Origin: DASVTR01 sp033855775
GTDB lineage: Bacteria; Acidobacteriota; Blastocatellia; Pyrinomonadales; Pyrinomonadaceae
Assembly: GCA_033855775.1 (NCBI GenBank)
Contig: JAWVFT010000081.1
Location: 1-60,512, forward strand
DNA length: 60,512 nucleotides
Reading direction: 5' to 3'
Part shown: positions 6,873 through 17,700 of the stretch, in pieces
Numbering within the stretch: the first letter of the stretch is position 1
How the letters are laid out: each line of letters starts with the position of its first letter
Position numbers and translations under genes: made by a program
The notes under the pieces: generated by a model
Told to the model about the DNA's origin: nothing
The model's input: the letters and a program-made list of their open reading frames with translations, nothing else
The model's database searches: none

Positions 6873-9484
6873 AATACTTCTGCTGCGATGACGAAAGGCG
6901 GCGCAACGCCGTCAAAGAGCTTTCCAGCCCGGTCAACGGCATAGACTTTCTGGAAGTGCGCGACGAGAAATACGAACCGTTCAACGTGCGCCAGCGCTTT
7001 CTCTTCGTCCACTTCGTCAAGGGCTTGAACCCCGGCCAACTCGGCCTCAACAACGTTATCATCGAAGGCGGCGAGCGCATCCGCGACATCGAAGTGGTCA
7101 GCGTCAAGAGCGGTCAGGTCGGCCCCGCGCCATACAACGATCCGCGCGTCATGGTCGTTGAAGTGAAAGAGGCCGGAGACTTTTCCACTTACACTCTGCG
7201 GCTCGTGTCGGATGCCGCGCGAGCGCGCCTTCAGGGCAGCGACGTGCAGGATTCCGCGTTCAGAAAAACGCCCGACGGGTTCGACCCAATTCTCTCAGCC
7301 GTTGATTTCTCTTTCAAGATTCTGTGCGAGAGCGACTTCGATTGCCAGCACGAACGCCCCTGCCCGCCGGAAGAATTGGCGCAGCCAGACATCAATTATC
7401 TGGCGAAGGATTACGCCTCGTTTCGTCAATTGATGCTCGACCGCATGGCCTCCATCATGCCCGACTGGCGCGAGCGCAATCCGGCTGACCTGGGCATCGC
7501 GCTCGTCGAGATGATGGCCTACGTCGGCGACTACTTGAGCTACCAGCAGGACGCCGTGGCGACCGAAGCTTACCTGCGGACGGCCAGACGGCGCGCGTCC
7601 GTCCGTCGTCACGCGCGGCTCGTTGATTACATGATGAGCGACGGCTCGAACGCCCGCGCGTGGGTTCACGTCCGCGTGCAGAACGGCGTCAGCAACCTGC
7701 TGCTGCGAAGCTACAGAGAACGCAACGCGCTCTCCTGGAGCGGGCAGACCAAAGTCTTCACCAAATTTCTGACGCGCGTCGCGAGCCTGCCGAAGACGCT
7801 CGACATCGCTTCGCAGGCTTACGAAAAGGCCGTTGCCGCGCGCCCGCAAATCTTCGAGCCTTTGCACGACCTGCCGCTCTATGCGGAGCACAACGAGTTG
7901 CGCTTCTGGACTTGGGGAGCTCGCGAGTGTTGCTTGCCGAAGGGCGCGACGGGCGCGACCCTGCGCGGTCACTATCCGAATCTCAAGCCGGGCTACGTCC
8001 TTATCCTGACCGAAGCGCGCGGCCCCGCCACGGGCCAGGCGGCGGACGCAGACCCTTCGCATCGTCAGGCCGTGCGCCTGCAAAGAGTGTCGCTGTCGCA
8101 AGACCCAATTGGCGGGCAGTTCACCAGCCCTTCCAGCGGCAATCCTTTGCCGGTCACGGAAATCGAATGGCACGAGCAGGACGCGCTTGAGTTTCCGCTC
8201 TGCGTCTCTTCGCGTGAAGACACAAACTATTTTGAGGATGTCAGCATCGCGCTCGGCAATATCGTCCTTGCAGACCACGGGCTAACGATTGCGGGCGAAG
8301 AATTGCCGGAAGTTCCCGGCGCGAATCTCGCTTTGACGAAGGTTACTGAAGGCGCCGCCAATCGTTGTCAAACGCAGGAGCCTGAACTGACGCTCGCGCG
8401 TTACAGGCCGCTCTTGAAGAGCGCGCCGCTGACGCAGGCCGCGCCCTTCGTCTCCGATGACACATCCGTCTCAGCGCGCTCCGCTCTGCGTTGGGAGATG
8501 AGAAACGTGCTGCCGGAAATCTCGGTTGCGGAAGATGGCGTTGACGAGAAATGGCTGCCCGTTCGTGACTTGCTCAACAGCAGCGCGAGCCAGCGGGAGT
8601 TCGTCGTTGAAACCGAAACGGAAGGCACGGCGAGCTTGCGTTTCGGAGACGACCGCTTCGGCTCTCGTCCGGCGGCGGGCGCGCTCCTGACCGCGACCTA
8701 TCGCGTCGGCAACGGCAAGAGCGGCAACGTCGGCGCGGACACTCTCGCGCATCTGGCGAGCAACGACCCCGCGCTCATCAACAACATCGAAGCGGTGCGC
8801 AATCCTCTGGCGGCGCGCGGCGGGACGGAGCCGGAGACGAACGAGCGCGTGCGGCAGGATGCGCCGAGCGCGTTTCGCACGCAGGAGCGCGCCGTCACGA
8901 TGGACGACTACGCGGAGAAAGCTCAAGGGCGTTGCGATTTGGGCGTCCAACGCGCCGCCGCGACCCTGCGCTGGACTGGAAGCTGGCGGACTGTCTTCGT
9001 CACGGCAGACCGTCTAGCGGGCCGCGCCGTGGATGAAAAGTTTGAGAAGGGCTTGCGCCTTTGCCTTGAGCGGTACCGGATGGCGGGTCACGATTTGGAG
9101 GTTGACGCGCCGCGCTTCGTCTCGCTCCAAGTCGAGATGATTGTCTGCGTCAAGCGCGGCTATCTGACGAGCGATGTCAAGCAGGCTTTGCTCGAAGTCT
9201 TCAGCAATCGCGTCTCGACAGACGGGCGGCGCGGCCTCTTTCATCCAGACAATTTCAGCTTTGGCCAGCCCGTTTATCTGAGCAGCATCATCGCTGCGGC
9301 GCAGGCGACGACGGGCGTTGATTCGGTCGAAGTCACGACCTTCCAACGGCAGGGCACGAACAGCAAAGAGGCTCTCGACTCTGGCCAGCTCAATCTCGGC
9401 AGGCTCGAAATCGCGCGTCTCGATAACAACCCGGACTTCTCCGAGCGAGGCGTCTTTCACTTGACGATGAAGGGAGGACAATGA
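6869..9484 (+). CDS. Large baseplate assembly protein (baseplate J / gp6-like, first copy)
   Basis: An 871-residue putative baseplate wedge protein (Afp11 position, baseplate-J-like). Recognisable blocks are LAKDYASFRQLMLDRMASIMPDWRERNPADLGIALVEMMAYVGDYLSYQQDAVATEAYLRTAR (about residues 176-240), the region that builds the wedge core, and near the C-terminus RVRQDAPSAFRTQERAVTMDDYAEKA (about 660-685), followed by the usual J-type segment on monomer contacts. Residues 1-150 form a separate beta-rich N-terminal module. Two CC/CxxxxC clusters near the N-terminus (YFCCDD) are of unknown meaning. Overlaps both neighbours by four bases. Confidence 0.85.
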   Translation: MKYFCCDDERRRNAVKELSSPVNGIDFLEVRDEKYEPFNVRQRFLFVHFVKGLNPGQLGLNNVIIEGGERIRDIEVVSVKSGQVGPAPYNDPRVMVVEVKEAGDFSTYTLRLVSDAARARLQGSDVQDSAFRKTPDGFDPILSAVDFSFKILCESDFDCQHERPCPPEELAQPDINYLAKDYASFRQLMLDRMASIMPDWRERNPADLGIALVEMMAYVGDYLSYQQDAVATEAYLRTARRRASVRRHARLVDYMMSDGSNARAWVHVRVQNGVSNLLLRSYRERNALSWSGQTKVFTKFLTRVASLPKTLDIASQAYEKAVAARPQIFEPLHDLPLYAEHNELRFWTWGARECCLPKGATGATLRGHYPNLKPGYVLILTEARGPATGQAADADPSHRQAVRLQRVSLSQDPIGGQFTSPSSGNPLPVTEIEWHEQDALEFPLCVSSREDTNYFEDVSIALGNIVLADHGLTIAGEELPEVPGANLALTKVTEGAANRCQTQEPELTLARYRPLLKSAPLTQAAPFVSDDTSVSARSALRWEMRNVLPEISVAEDGVDEKWLPVRDLLNSSASQREFVVETETEGTASLRFGDDRFGSRPAAGALLTATYRVGNGKSGNVGADTLAHLASNDPALINNIEAVRNPLAARGGTEPETNERVRQDAPSAFRTQERAVTMDDYAEKAQGRCDLGVQRAAATLRWTGSWRTVFVTADRLAGRAVDEKFEKGLRLCLERYRMAGHDLEVDAPRFVSLQVEMIVCVKRGYLTSDVKQALLEVFSNRVSTDGRRGLFHPDNFSFGQPVYLSSIIAAAQATTGVDSVEVTTFQRQGTNSKEALDSGQLNLGRLEIARLDNNPDFSERGVFHLTMKGGQ

Positions 9485-12279
9485 GCAACTCACTTGACGA
9501 AACATTGCGCTCCCTGAACGACTGCGGGTGCTGCGAAGGCATTTCGGGCGAGACGCCTGCCGGGGTCGAAAACCGTCCCGGCCTTTCCGCCATCGCTTAT
9601 CGCGTCGGCACGCAAGCCACCTTCAAGGAGACGATGCTCGCGCGTCTCTCCGGTTCGGGCCAGGCCGCGCTGCGCGGACTCGGCACACGCACGAACGACG
9701 ATTTCACCATCGCGCTCGTTGACGCATGGGCTGTCGTCGCGGATGTCTTGACGTTCTATCAGGAACGCATCGCCAACGAGTCGTACCTGCGCACGGCGAC
9801 CGAGCGTTTGAGCGTGCTTGAGCTTGCCAATCTCATCGGCTACAAGCTGCGGCCCGGCGTCGCGGCCAGCGCTTACCTTGCCTTCAACATCGAAGACGCG
9901 CCCGGCGCGTTCGGGCAAGCCATCAGCTTCGGCGCGTCGGCGCAGATTATCGTCGAGCCGCCGCCGCCCGTCATCATAGACGTAGGCACGAAAGTGCAGA
10001 GCGTCCCCGGCCCCGGCGAGAAGGCGCAGATTTTTGAGACGACCGAAAAGATAGAAGCCTTCGCGCGCTGGAACGCCATCGCCCCGCGCCTGACGCAACC
10101 GCAAACGCTCGATGTCAACATGGGCAGCGTCATGCTTCAAGGCACGGCGACCAATTTGAAGAAAGGCGACACGCTGCTCGTCATCGAATCAGCCGCCTCG
10201 CTCAGGCCCAAGACGATTCTGCAAGTGACCGCTGACGACGACGCGAATCTGACGCGCGTTGACTTTGACGCGCCAGCCCTCTCGCCGCCCGTCTATCGCA
10301 GGCCGACGAATCTGCCGAAGGGAAGCGTCACGGAGTTTCCAACGAAGGTGGAACTCAACGAGGCCGCCGTCCAAAAAATCATCGCCCGTAGTTGGAGCGC
10401 GGAAGACCTTTCGGCTCTCATCAAGATTCAGAATTGGTCGAGCGACGCGCTGGCCTTGAACCTCGCCGAGCAGACTTCGCGGCGCTCGCTTGCGCCCGGC
10501 AGCGGCGTCTTCACCTTTCGCCAGCGCGCGGCCATCTTCGGCTACAACGCGCCCGTCTGGGATTCGCTGCCCGCCAGCATGCGCTTCAGTCAACTCGTGG
10601 CTGACTACGATACGACCTCGCACTACGACTTGAAACGCGTCGTCGCCGCTTACCCGACATCATGGGAAAATCGCACGCTTGAGCAGGACGCGAACGCGAG
10701 CGGCAACCAGCGCACAGTTGACCTCGACGCGACCTATCAAGGCATCGCCAAAGAGAGTTGGCTGCTGCTCTCGACCGCGATGCCGCAGGGCGGCGCGTTC
10801 CTGATGCCCTTCAAGATTAAGAGCCAGCGGGACACGGCGCGCTCCGGCTATTCCCTCAGCGCGAAGGTGACGCGCCTGAGCGTTGAATCTCCGCAACAGT
10901 TCAGCAGCGATTTCAAGATTCGCACGACGACCGCTCTCGTCCAGAGCGAGCCTTTGACACTGGCTGACGTGCCAATCCTCGAACTGTCCGAAAGGAACGA
11001 CGGGGCGCGCGACAGCCTGACGCTCGACCGCGCCTATCTCGGCCTCAAGAAAGGCCAGAAAGTTATCCTCACGGGCGAGCGCGCGGACTTGCGCGGCGAG
11101 ATAGTTTCCGAAACCAGAGAACTGAAGGAAGTCCTCCTCGAAGGCGGCTTCACCGTCCTCGTCTTCGATAAATCGCTGGCCTACAACTTCGTCCGCAGCA
11201 CGCTGCAAATCAACGCCAACGTCGCCGCCGCGACGCACGGCGAATCGGTCGCGGAAGTGTTGGGCAGCGGTGACGGCAGCAAGGCTTTCCAGAGCTTCAC
11301 GTTGCGCCAGCCGCCGCTCACCTACGTCTCGGCCAACACGCCGAGCGGCGCGGAGAGCACGCTGGAAATCCGCGTTGATGATTTGCTCTGGCACGAAGTC
11401 CCAACCTTCTACGGGCGCGGCCCAGACGAGCGCATCTACGTGACGCGCAACGATGACGACGGCACGACGACCGTCATGTTCGGCGACGGGCTGACGGGAG
11501 CGCGCCTGCCGACCGGGCAGGAAAACGTGAGGGCGAAATATCGTCGCGGCATCGGGGCCGAAGGCTTGGTCAAGGCTCACCAGTTATCGCAGTTGATGAC
11601 GCGCCCGCTTGGCGTTCGCGGCGCGAGCAATCCGCTCGCCGCCGTCGGAGCCGCCGACCCGGAAAACTTGAAAGACGCGCGCCGCAACGCGCCCTTGACG
11701 GTGCTGACGCTCGACCGCGTTGTCTCGCTCGCCGACTATGAAAACTTCGCGCGCTCTTTCTCCGGCATCGAGAAGGCTCTGGCAACCTGGGTCTTGACGA
11801 ACGAGCAGCGCGTGATTCATCTGACCATCGCCGGAGCCAATGGCGCGAGCGTCGAGCCGGACAGCAAGCTCTACAAGAACCTGCTCAAATCGCTCCGTCA
11901 GTTCGGCGACGCGCTCGTCCCCCTGACCATCGAGTCTTACGAGCCGCGCCTCTTTCGTCTCTCGGCGGCCCTCAAGATTGACCCTGACTTTCTCCCTGAG
12001 AAAGTTTTGGCCGAAGTGGAAACCACCTTGCGCGCGCAGTTCTCCTTTGAGGCGCGCGACTTTATACAGCACGTCAACCTGAGCGAAGTCATCGCCATCA
12101 TGCAGCGCGTGGCGGGCGTGGTGGCCGTCAACGTGAAGGAGTTTTACGGAGCCGAAGATGCGCCCGCGCGCAAGCCGCGGCTCGAAGCGAAGGCGCCGCG
12201 CGCGGGCGGCGATAGCGTCTTCCCGGCGCAGATTCTCACCCTCGACCCGCGACCTCTCAACCTGGAGGTGATGCCTTGA
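9481..12279 (+). CDS. Large baseplate assembly protein (baseplate J-like, second copy)
   Basis: A 932-residue second wedge protein related to the preceding one. Shared hallmarks: FTIALVDAWAVVADVLTFYQERIANESYLRTATERLSVLELANLIGYKLRPGVAASAYLAF (about residues 78-138) and C-terminal DPENLKDARRNAPLTVLTLDRVVSLADYENFARSFSGIEKA (about 727-767). The central part contains repeated beta strands (LLVIESA..., VILTGERADLRGEI), probably insertions on the wedge surface. In Afp-type particles Afp11 and Afp12 form the wedge heterodimer pair; having two J-like proteins side by side fits that arrangement. Start overlaps the preceding stop (ATGA); its own stop overlaps the next start. Confidence 0.83.
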   Translation: MSNSLDETLRSLNDCGCCEGISGETPAGVENRPGLSAIAYRVGTQATFKETMLARLSGSGQAALRGLGTRTNDDFTIALVDAWAVVADVLTFYQERIANESYLRTATERLSVLELANLIGYKLRPGVAASAYLAFNIEDAPGAFGQAISFGASAQIIVEPPPPVIIDVGTKVQSVPGPGEKAQIFETTEKIEAFARWNAIAPRLTQPQTLDVNMGSVMLQGTATNLKKGDTLLVIESAASLRPKTILQVTADDDANLTRVDFDAPALSPPVYRRPTNLPKGSVTEFPTKVELNEAAVQKIIARSWSAEDLSALIKIQNWSSDALALNLAEQTSRRSLAPGSGVFTFRQRAAIFGYNAPVWDSLPASMRFSQLVADYDTTSHYDLKRVVAAYPTSWENRTLEQDANASGNQRTVDLDATYQGIAKESWLLLSTAMPQGGAFLMPFKIKSQRDTARSGYSLSAKVTRLSVESPQQFSSDFKIRTTTALVQSEPLTLADVPILELSERNDGARDSLTLDRAYLGLKKGQKVILTGERADLRGEIVSETRELKEVLLEGGFTVLVFDKSLAYNFVRSTLQINANVAAATHGESVAEVLGSGDGSKAFQSFTLRQPPLTYVSANTPSGAESTLEIRVDDLLWHEVPTFYGRGPDERIYVTRNDDDGTTTVMFGDGLTGARLPTGQENVRAKYRRGIGAEGLVKAHQLSQLMTRPLGVRGASNPLAAVGAADPENLKDARRNAPLTVLTLDRVVSLADYENFARSFSGIEKALATWVLTNEQRVIHLTIAGANGASVEPDSKLYKNLLKSLRQFGDALVPLTIESYEPRLFRLSAALKIDPDFLPEKVLAEVETTLRAQFSFEARDFIQHVNLSEVIAIMQRVAGVVAVNVKEFYGAEDAPARKPRLEAKAPRAGGDSVFPAQILTLDPRPLNLEVMP

Positions 12280-14729
12280 GCTTTGATTCGGACAAGCTGT
12301 TTGCGTTGCTGCCCGCGCTCTATCGCATCCGCGACGTAGAGACTGCCGAGCGCGTCAAAGAATTGCTGGCAAACGATGCGGGCGCGTCGGGCCAATTCGC
12401 CGGACTGCTCACGCCGCAGGAAGAGAACGAGCGGCAGAGCTTGCTCACGCTACAGCAAACGCTCTTCGCCGCCAATTCGCCTTTCCCGCTCAAGGAGACA
12501 GCGCGCCTCAAAGAGTTGGAAGACAAACGACAGCGCGGGCCGCTGAAGGCTCTGCTCTCCGTCATCGCCGAACAGGTCGCCGTGCTCGAAGAAGATTTGG
12601 AGCAACTGTACGACGACCAGTTCATAGAGACGTGCGCCGAATGGGTCGTGCCTTACATCGGCGATTTGGTCGGGACGCGCGGCCTCTTCTACTTCCCGAA
12701 GGCGAAGCGGCTGAGCCAACGCGCGCAGGTCGCCAACACGCTCGCTTATCGCCGTCGCAAGGGAACGGCTTCGGTGCTCGAACAGTTGGCGCGCGACGTG
12801 ACGGAGTGGGACGCGAGCGTCGTCGAATATTTTCAAAGGCTGGCGACGACGCAGTACATGAATCACCTGCGACCGGAAAATCTTTCGTTCACGAGCATTC
12901 GTCATCGTCACTTCGCGGGCCTTCAGGAACATCTCTCCGCCGCGAATCTGGCCGAAGCGACGGACGCGCAGTGGAGAGCGATTGAATACATCAACACGCC
13001 CTTCGATACGCTGGCGCGGACCATTGACGTGCGCAACATCGAAAGCCGTCGCGGCAAATACAACATCCCGAACGTCGGCCTCTTTCTCTGGCGCATCGGC
13101 AGCTACTCGGCGACGAACACGCCCGCCTTTAAAGTCGCGGACATCGGCGACGCAAGCGTTGACGGTCGTCGTTATCTCTTCAACCCGATTGGCAAAGACA
13201 CGGCTCTTTATAATCGCACAGTGACGGAGGAGGAGATTGCGCATCTGGCCGAACCCGTCAACGTGCCGATGCCGCTCGCGCGCCGCGTGCTGTCCCGCTA
13301 TCTCGAAACTTTTTACGGGCGCGACTCCATCCAGCGCGGCCAGAGAAAGAGAAAGAGCATCCTGATAACGCTCGACGGCGCAGAGCTTGCTCCTTCGCTC
13401 GCTTCGCCACTGGCTTCGCCGCCCGCGCAGCTTTCAGGCTTGCTTCACGTCTGCGACTTGAGCGACGACCAGAGCGGCGCGGGCTGGCTTAATCATCCGC
13501 AGAACACGGTCGCCATTGACCCTTTGCTTGGGCGCATCGCGTTTCCGAAATCCAAGCCGCAGCCGCAGAGCGTGCGCGTCAATTATCATTACGGCTTCAG
13601 CGCGGAGATGGGCGGTGGCGAATATGGTCGCGCCGAATCGTTCAGCGACTTGGAGACGATTATCAAGGTGGCGAAGAACGCCCCGCCTGCCTTCCAGACG
13701 ATTCAGGACGCGCTCGATGACCTCGCCGCGCGCTTCGCCGCCGATCCTGCCTTCAAAGGCGGCGTCGTTGAAATCACGGATAACGACTACTACGACCTGC
13801 CGCTGCACATACACGTGCCAGCCGGAAAGAAGATAGAGATACGCGCCGCGGACGAACGCCGCCCCGTGTTGCTGCTTGATGGTTATGCTCAAGTTGACGG
13901 CGGCAAGGATTCCGAGTTGATGCTCAACGGGCTGGCTATCGCCAGCGGCGCGCTGCGCGTCTCCATGATGGCGGGCAACGAACTGCGCGCGCTGCGGCTC
14001 AGCCATTGCACGCTCGTCCCCGGCCCCGCCCCGGCCTTCGCGGAGTTTAATATCCCTGCGCACGACGGCGTGACCTTGCCCAGATACGAACCGAAAATCG
14101 CCGTTGACATTCCCAACGTCAAGCTTGAGATAGACCTCTGCATCGTCGGCAGGCTGCATGTCGCAGACGGCTCAAGCGCGCGTATCACAGATAGCATCGT
14201 AGACGCCGATGCGGAAACCGCAGTCGCCTACGCCGCGCCCGACGGGCTGAGCGCGGGCGGCTCGCTCGAAGTCGTCAACAGCACAATCATTGGCCGCGTC
14301 CACACGGAGCAGATGAAGCTGGCTTCGAACACTATCTTCATGGCCGCCTTCAAGCCGGGCGAAGTCTGGCCCGCGCCCGCGAGCGCGCCCACGGCTCCCG
14401 TGCTCACGGCCAAGTTGCAGGAAGGCTGCGTGCGTTTCTCTTATCTGCCGCCGTCGTCGCGCATTCCGCGACCGTTTCATTGCCAGCCGCAGAAGCCGCA
14501 GGATGCGGCGCGCGTGCGCCCGCTCTTTAACTCGCTGCGCTACGGCGACGCAGACTATTGCCAACTCGCCCTGCGTTGCGCCGTCGAAATCAAGCAGGGC
14601 GCGGACGACCAGGCGGAGATGGGCGCGTTTCACGATTTGTATCAGCCGCAGCGCGTCAACAACCTGCGCGCGCGGCTCGACGAATATTTGCGCTTCGGCC
14701 TCGAAGCAGGAATTTTTTTGGCAAGTTAG
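12276..14729 (+). CDS. P2 gpI-like tail protein with beta-helix domain
   Basis: An 817-residue protein. Residues 1-230 resemble phage tail protein I/gp7-type wedge proteins: LFALLPALYRIRD at the start, then LYDDQFIETCAEWVVPYIGDLVG and AYRRRKGTASVLEQLARDVTEW. The middle carries a Ser-Leu-Ala-Ser-Pro tract (SLASPLASPPAQ, about residues 370-383). Residues about 465-720 look like a right-handed parallel beta-helix (VEITDNDYYDLPLHIHVPAGKKIEIRA, repeated LSHCTLV, VNSTIIG, ASNTIFM turns), a fold used for surface or fibre contacts. The start is TTG at 12276, overlapping the preceding TGA, with GGAGGTG five bases upstream. Likely a wedge-to-fibre connector; the beta-helix role is inference. Confidence 0.8.
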   Translation: MSFDSDKLFALLPALYRIRDVETAERVKELLANDAGASGQFAGLLTPQEENERQSLLTLQQTLFAANSPFPLKETARLKELEDKRQRGPLKALLSVIAEQVAVLEEDLEQLYDDQFIETCAEWVVPYIGDLVGTRGLFYFPKAKRLSQRAQVANTLAYRRRKGTASVLEQLARDVTEWDASVVEYFQRLATTQYMNHLRPENLSFTSIRHRHFAGLQEHLSAANLAEATDAQWRAIEYINTPFDTLARTIDVRNIESRRGKYNIPNVGLFLWRIGSYSATNTPAFKVADIGDASVDGRRYLFNPIGKDTALYNRTVTEEEIAHLAEPVNVPMPLARRVLSRYLETFYGRDSIQRGQRKRKSILITLDGAELAPSLASPLASPPAQLSGLLHVCDLSDDQSGAGWLNHPQNTVAIDPLLGRIAFPKSKPQPQSVRVNYHYGFSAEMGGGEYGRAESFSDLETIIKVAKNAPPAFQTIQDALDDLAARFAADPAFKGGVVEITDNDYYDLPLHIHVPAGKKIEIRAADERRPVLLLDGYAQVDGGKDSELMLNGLAIASGALRVSMMAGNELRALRLSHCTLVPGPAPAFAEFNIPAHDGVTLPRYEPKIAVDIPNVKLEIDLCIVGRLHVADGSSARITDSIVDADAETAVAYAAPDGLSAGGSLEVVNSTIIGRVHTEQMKLASNTIFMAAFKPGEVWPAPASAPTAPVLTAKLQEGCVRFSYLPPSSRIPRPFHCQPQKPQDAARVRPLFNSLRYGDADYCQLALRCAVEIKQGADDQAEMGAFHDLYQPQRVNNLRARLDEYLRFGLEAGIFLAS

Positions 14730-14752
14730 ACACCTCATGATGGAGGACTCCG

Positions 14753-17700
14753 ATGGGCGACTTTAGCCGTAATTCATACGATTCTCGCAAACATTACAGC
14801 GGCGTGCTGATGCAGCAGGGGCGCGTTCAGCTAGACGCTGATTGGAACGAGCAGTTAGCGATTCAACTTCACCGCACCGAAACCGAGGCCCGAGATGTCA
14901 TCGGCCTTTGCGGCGTGCCGAAGAAGAACGACGGCTTCAAAATCGCTCTGACGCCGAACGGGCTTGACCTCACGATTTCCGCCGGGCGCATCTACGTTGA
15001 CGGGCTGCTCTGCGAACTCGGAGCCACGCCCGTCTTCATCACCTTCGTGCAGGGAGCGCCGAATCAAGCGACGGTCGAAAGCCTCGGCGCCGACAACCAG
15101 TTGTTCAAGCCCGGCCAGTGGGTCGAACTCTCCGCCGCCAACAAGACCGACAAAAAGTTGTTGCGGATTATGGCTCTCAACCCGCAGACGCGCCGCCTGA
15201 CCTTCGACGCGAATATTCTTGATTATCAAAACGCCGGACAGGCGAGCCTGCGTCGCTTGACGACCTACCTGACGCAGCCTGAGTATCCGAACGCCAGCTT
15301 CAATAGCTTTCTCTTCAACGCTCTGGCCAGCCCCGTCGCCAGTCCTTTGGCAAGCCCGGTGGCAAGCCCTTTAGCCAGTCCTCCGAAGAGTCCTTTAGCC
15401 AGCCCGCCCGTCAGCCCGCCGTCGAGTCCTTTGACGAGTCCGCCGTCGAGTCCGCCGCTGTCAATTTTGAGCGACGGCAACTACGTGGTCTTTCTGGATG
15501 TCTGGAAGCGTGAATGCACCGCGCTCGATGATGCCCAACTGCGCGAGGTCGCGCTCGGCGGCCCGGACACCACGACGCGCCTCAAGAATGTCTGGCAAGT
15601 CAAATTCATGGGCGTCACGCAGGCGGGCGGCGGAGCGCCTGCGTGCGCTTCAAATTTCAAGGAGTGGGACGACTACACGGCTCCGAGCACGGGCCGCCTG
15701 AACGCCCGCAGCAAGCGTCCGGCAGACCAGGTTGACCCTTGCCTGCTGCCGCCGACGGCTGGCTTCACGCGCCTTGAGAATCAACTCTACCGCGTCGAAG
15801 TTCATCAGGACGGCGACCTCAACACGGCGACCTTCACATGGTCGCGCGACAACGCCATCGTCCGCGCCAAGATTAACAAGGTGGACAGCAACGGCAGCGT
15901 CATCACCGTCAACGAGATTGGCAAGGACGAGACGCTCAGTTTCGCGGGCGACCAGTGGGTCGAGATTACGGACGAAGAATCCATCCTGAAAGGCGTCAGG
16001 CGCCAGCTTGTGCAGATTGCTTCGATTGACCCGACGACGCGCGAGATAACTCTGAAAACTCCGGTCGCCAATCTCGCGGGCAAAGAGAATCTGCAACTCG
16101 TGCGTTGGGAGCAGAGCGGCAACACTGCGAGCGCGAGCGGCGTTGCGATGAACGGCGGCGCGTGGCTCGCTTTGGAAGACGGCGTTGAGGTGCAGTTTTC
16201 CGCGGGCCAGTATCATCGCGGCGACTACTGGTTGATTCCTGCGCGCACGGCCACGGGCGATGTCATGTGGCCGCCTTTTGATGTCCCGAACAACGCGCCT
16301 GTCCCGCAGTTGCCGCTCGGCATCAAGCATCACTACTGCCGCCTCGCGCTGCTCGAAGTCAAGAACGGGGCTTTCAAGCTGACGGATTGCCGCAAGCGTT
16401 TTCCGTCGCTGACGGAGATTTGCGCCGAAGACATCTGCGTTGACAACAAGGCGTGCGACCTTCCCGGCGTCAACAATCTACAGGACATGATTGACCGCCT
16501 CTGCGCGGCGCGCGACCTGCGCTGGCATAACAAGCACCTGCACGGTTGGGGCATCGTCTGCGGCTTGCAACTCGAATGCGGCCCTGACCCCAACAGCCAG
16601 CAGCGTCGCCACGTCACGGTCAAGCCGGGCTATGCCCTCGACTGCGACGGCAACGACATCGTGCTTGAAGAGCCTGACCATCTGGACTTTTTGCAGATGG
16701 CTCAAGACCTCAACGCAACGTCGCTTTCCAGCACGACCGGGAACGACATCGCGGACGCAGAGTATTGCCTGATTCTCGAACGCGGGACGAAGAGCCAAAA
16801 AAATCGTTACCGGCTCGAAAAATATGTGGCTCCGAAAAACCAGTGGAAGTCAATTCTGGACGGCACGCTGTTGATGGATTTCTACGAGGAGTGCGTCAGT
16901 GGTCTGGTTGACATGTTCAGGGATGAATTTGCGGGCGACCCCAATCAGGAAACGGAAATGGTCGGCCCCATCCGCAAGCGCGTCACGGCCTTCACGAACC
17001 TCTTCATACAGCAGACCAACACCGTCAACGGCAGCTACGTTTTCCTCTCAGGCGAGAAAGGCCAGACGGATTTGACGGAGGAACACGGCATCCTGCGCGA
17101 TTCATATTTCCGCATCCGTGAGAAGCTGCAAAGCCATACCTTCTGCGCGATGTTCGAGGGAGCGCGCCAATTTCCCGAATATCCTTTCAGCAACACCGGC
17201 ATCAAAACCATCTTCAGCAAGGGGTCGCAATCGCGCGTCCGCGTCAACGGAAAGCTGGCCATCGGCTACTCGCTCGGCACGACGAATAAGATAAACGTCT
17301 TCAACCTGAAGACGAACGAGATGGTTGACGAGTTGGTCTTTCCCGGCGGCACCAGCGCCATCGTGCGCGACGTGGCCTTCTCAAGCGACGGCAAGCAGCT
17401 TTACGCCGTGGCGACCATCAACAACAACGACACCATGTTCGCCGTCGCGGACATCATCAGCGACCGCCAGCACACCTGGGGCAAACCCGTGCTCATCTGC
17501 GACGTGCAATTCGTCACGCTCGGCACGACGCTGCCCGTTCCGGGCGGGCCCCTTGTCAGCAAGCTCTTCGCCGTCGCCCTCGGCAAGGGCTTGTACGAGA
17601 TTGACCCGAAGAACGTCAACACCAAACCAACGGCGCGCGTCGGCTTCAACGCCATCGGCCACATGGCCATCTCCAACAACTCCGGCATCGCCTTTCTCAC

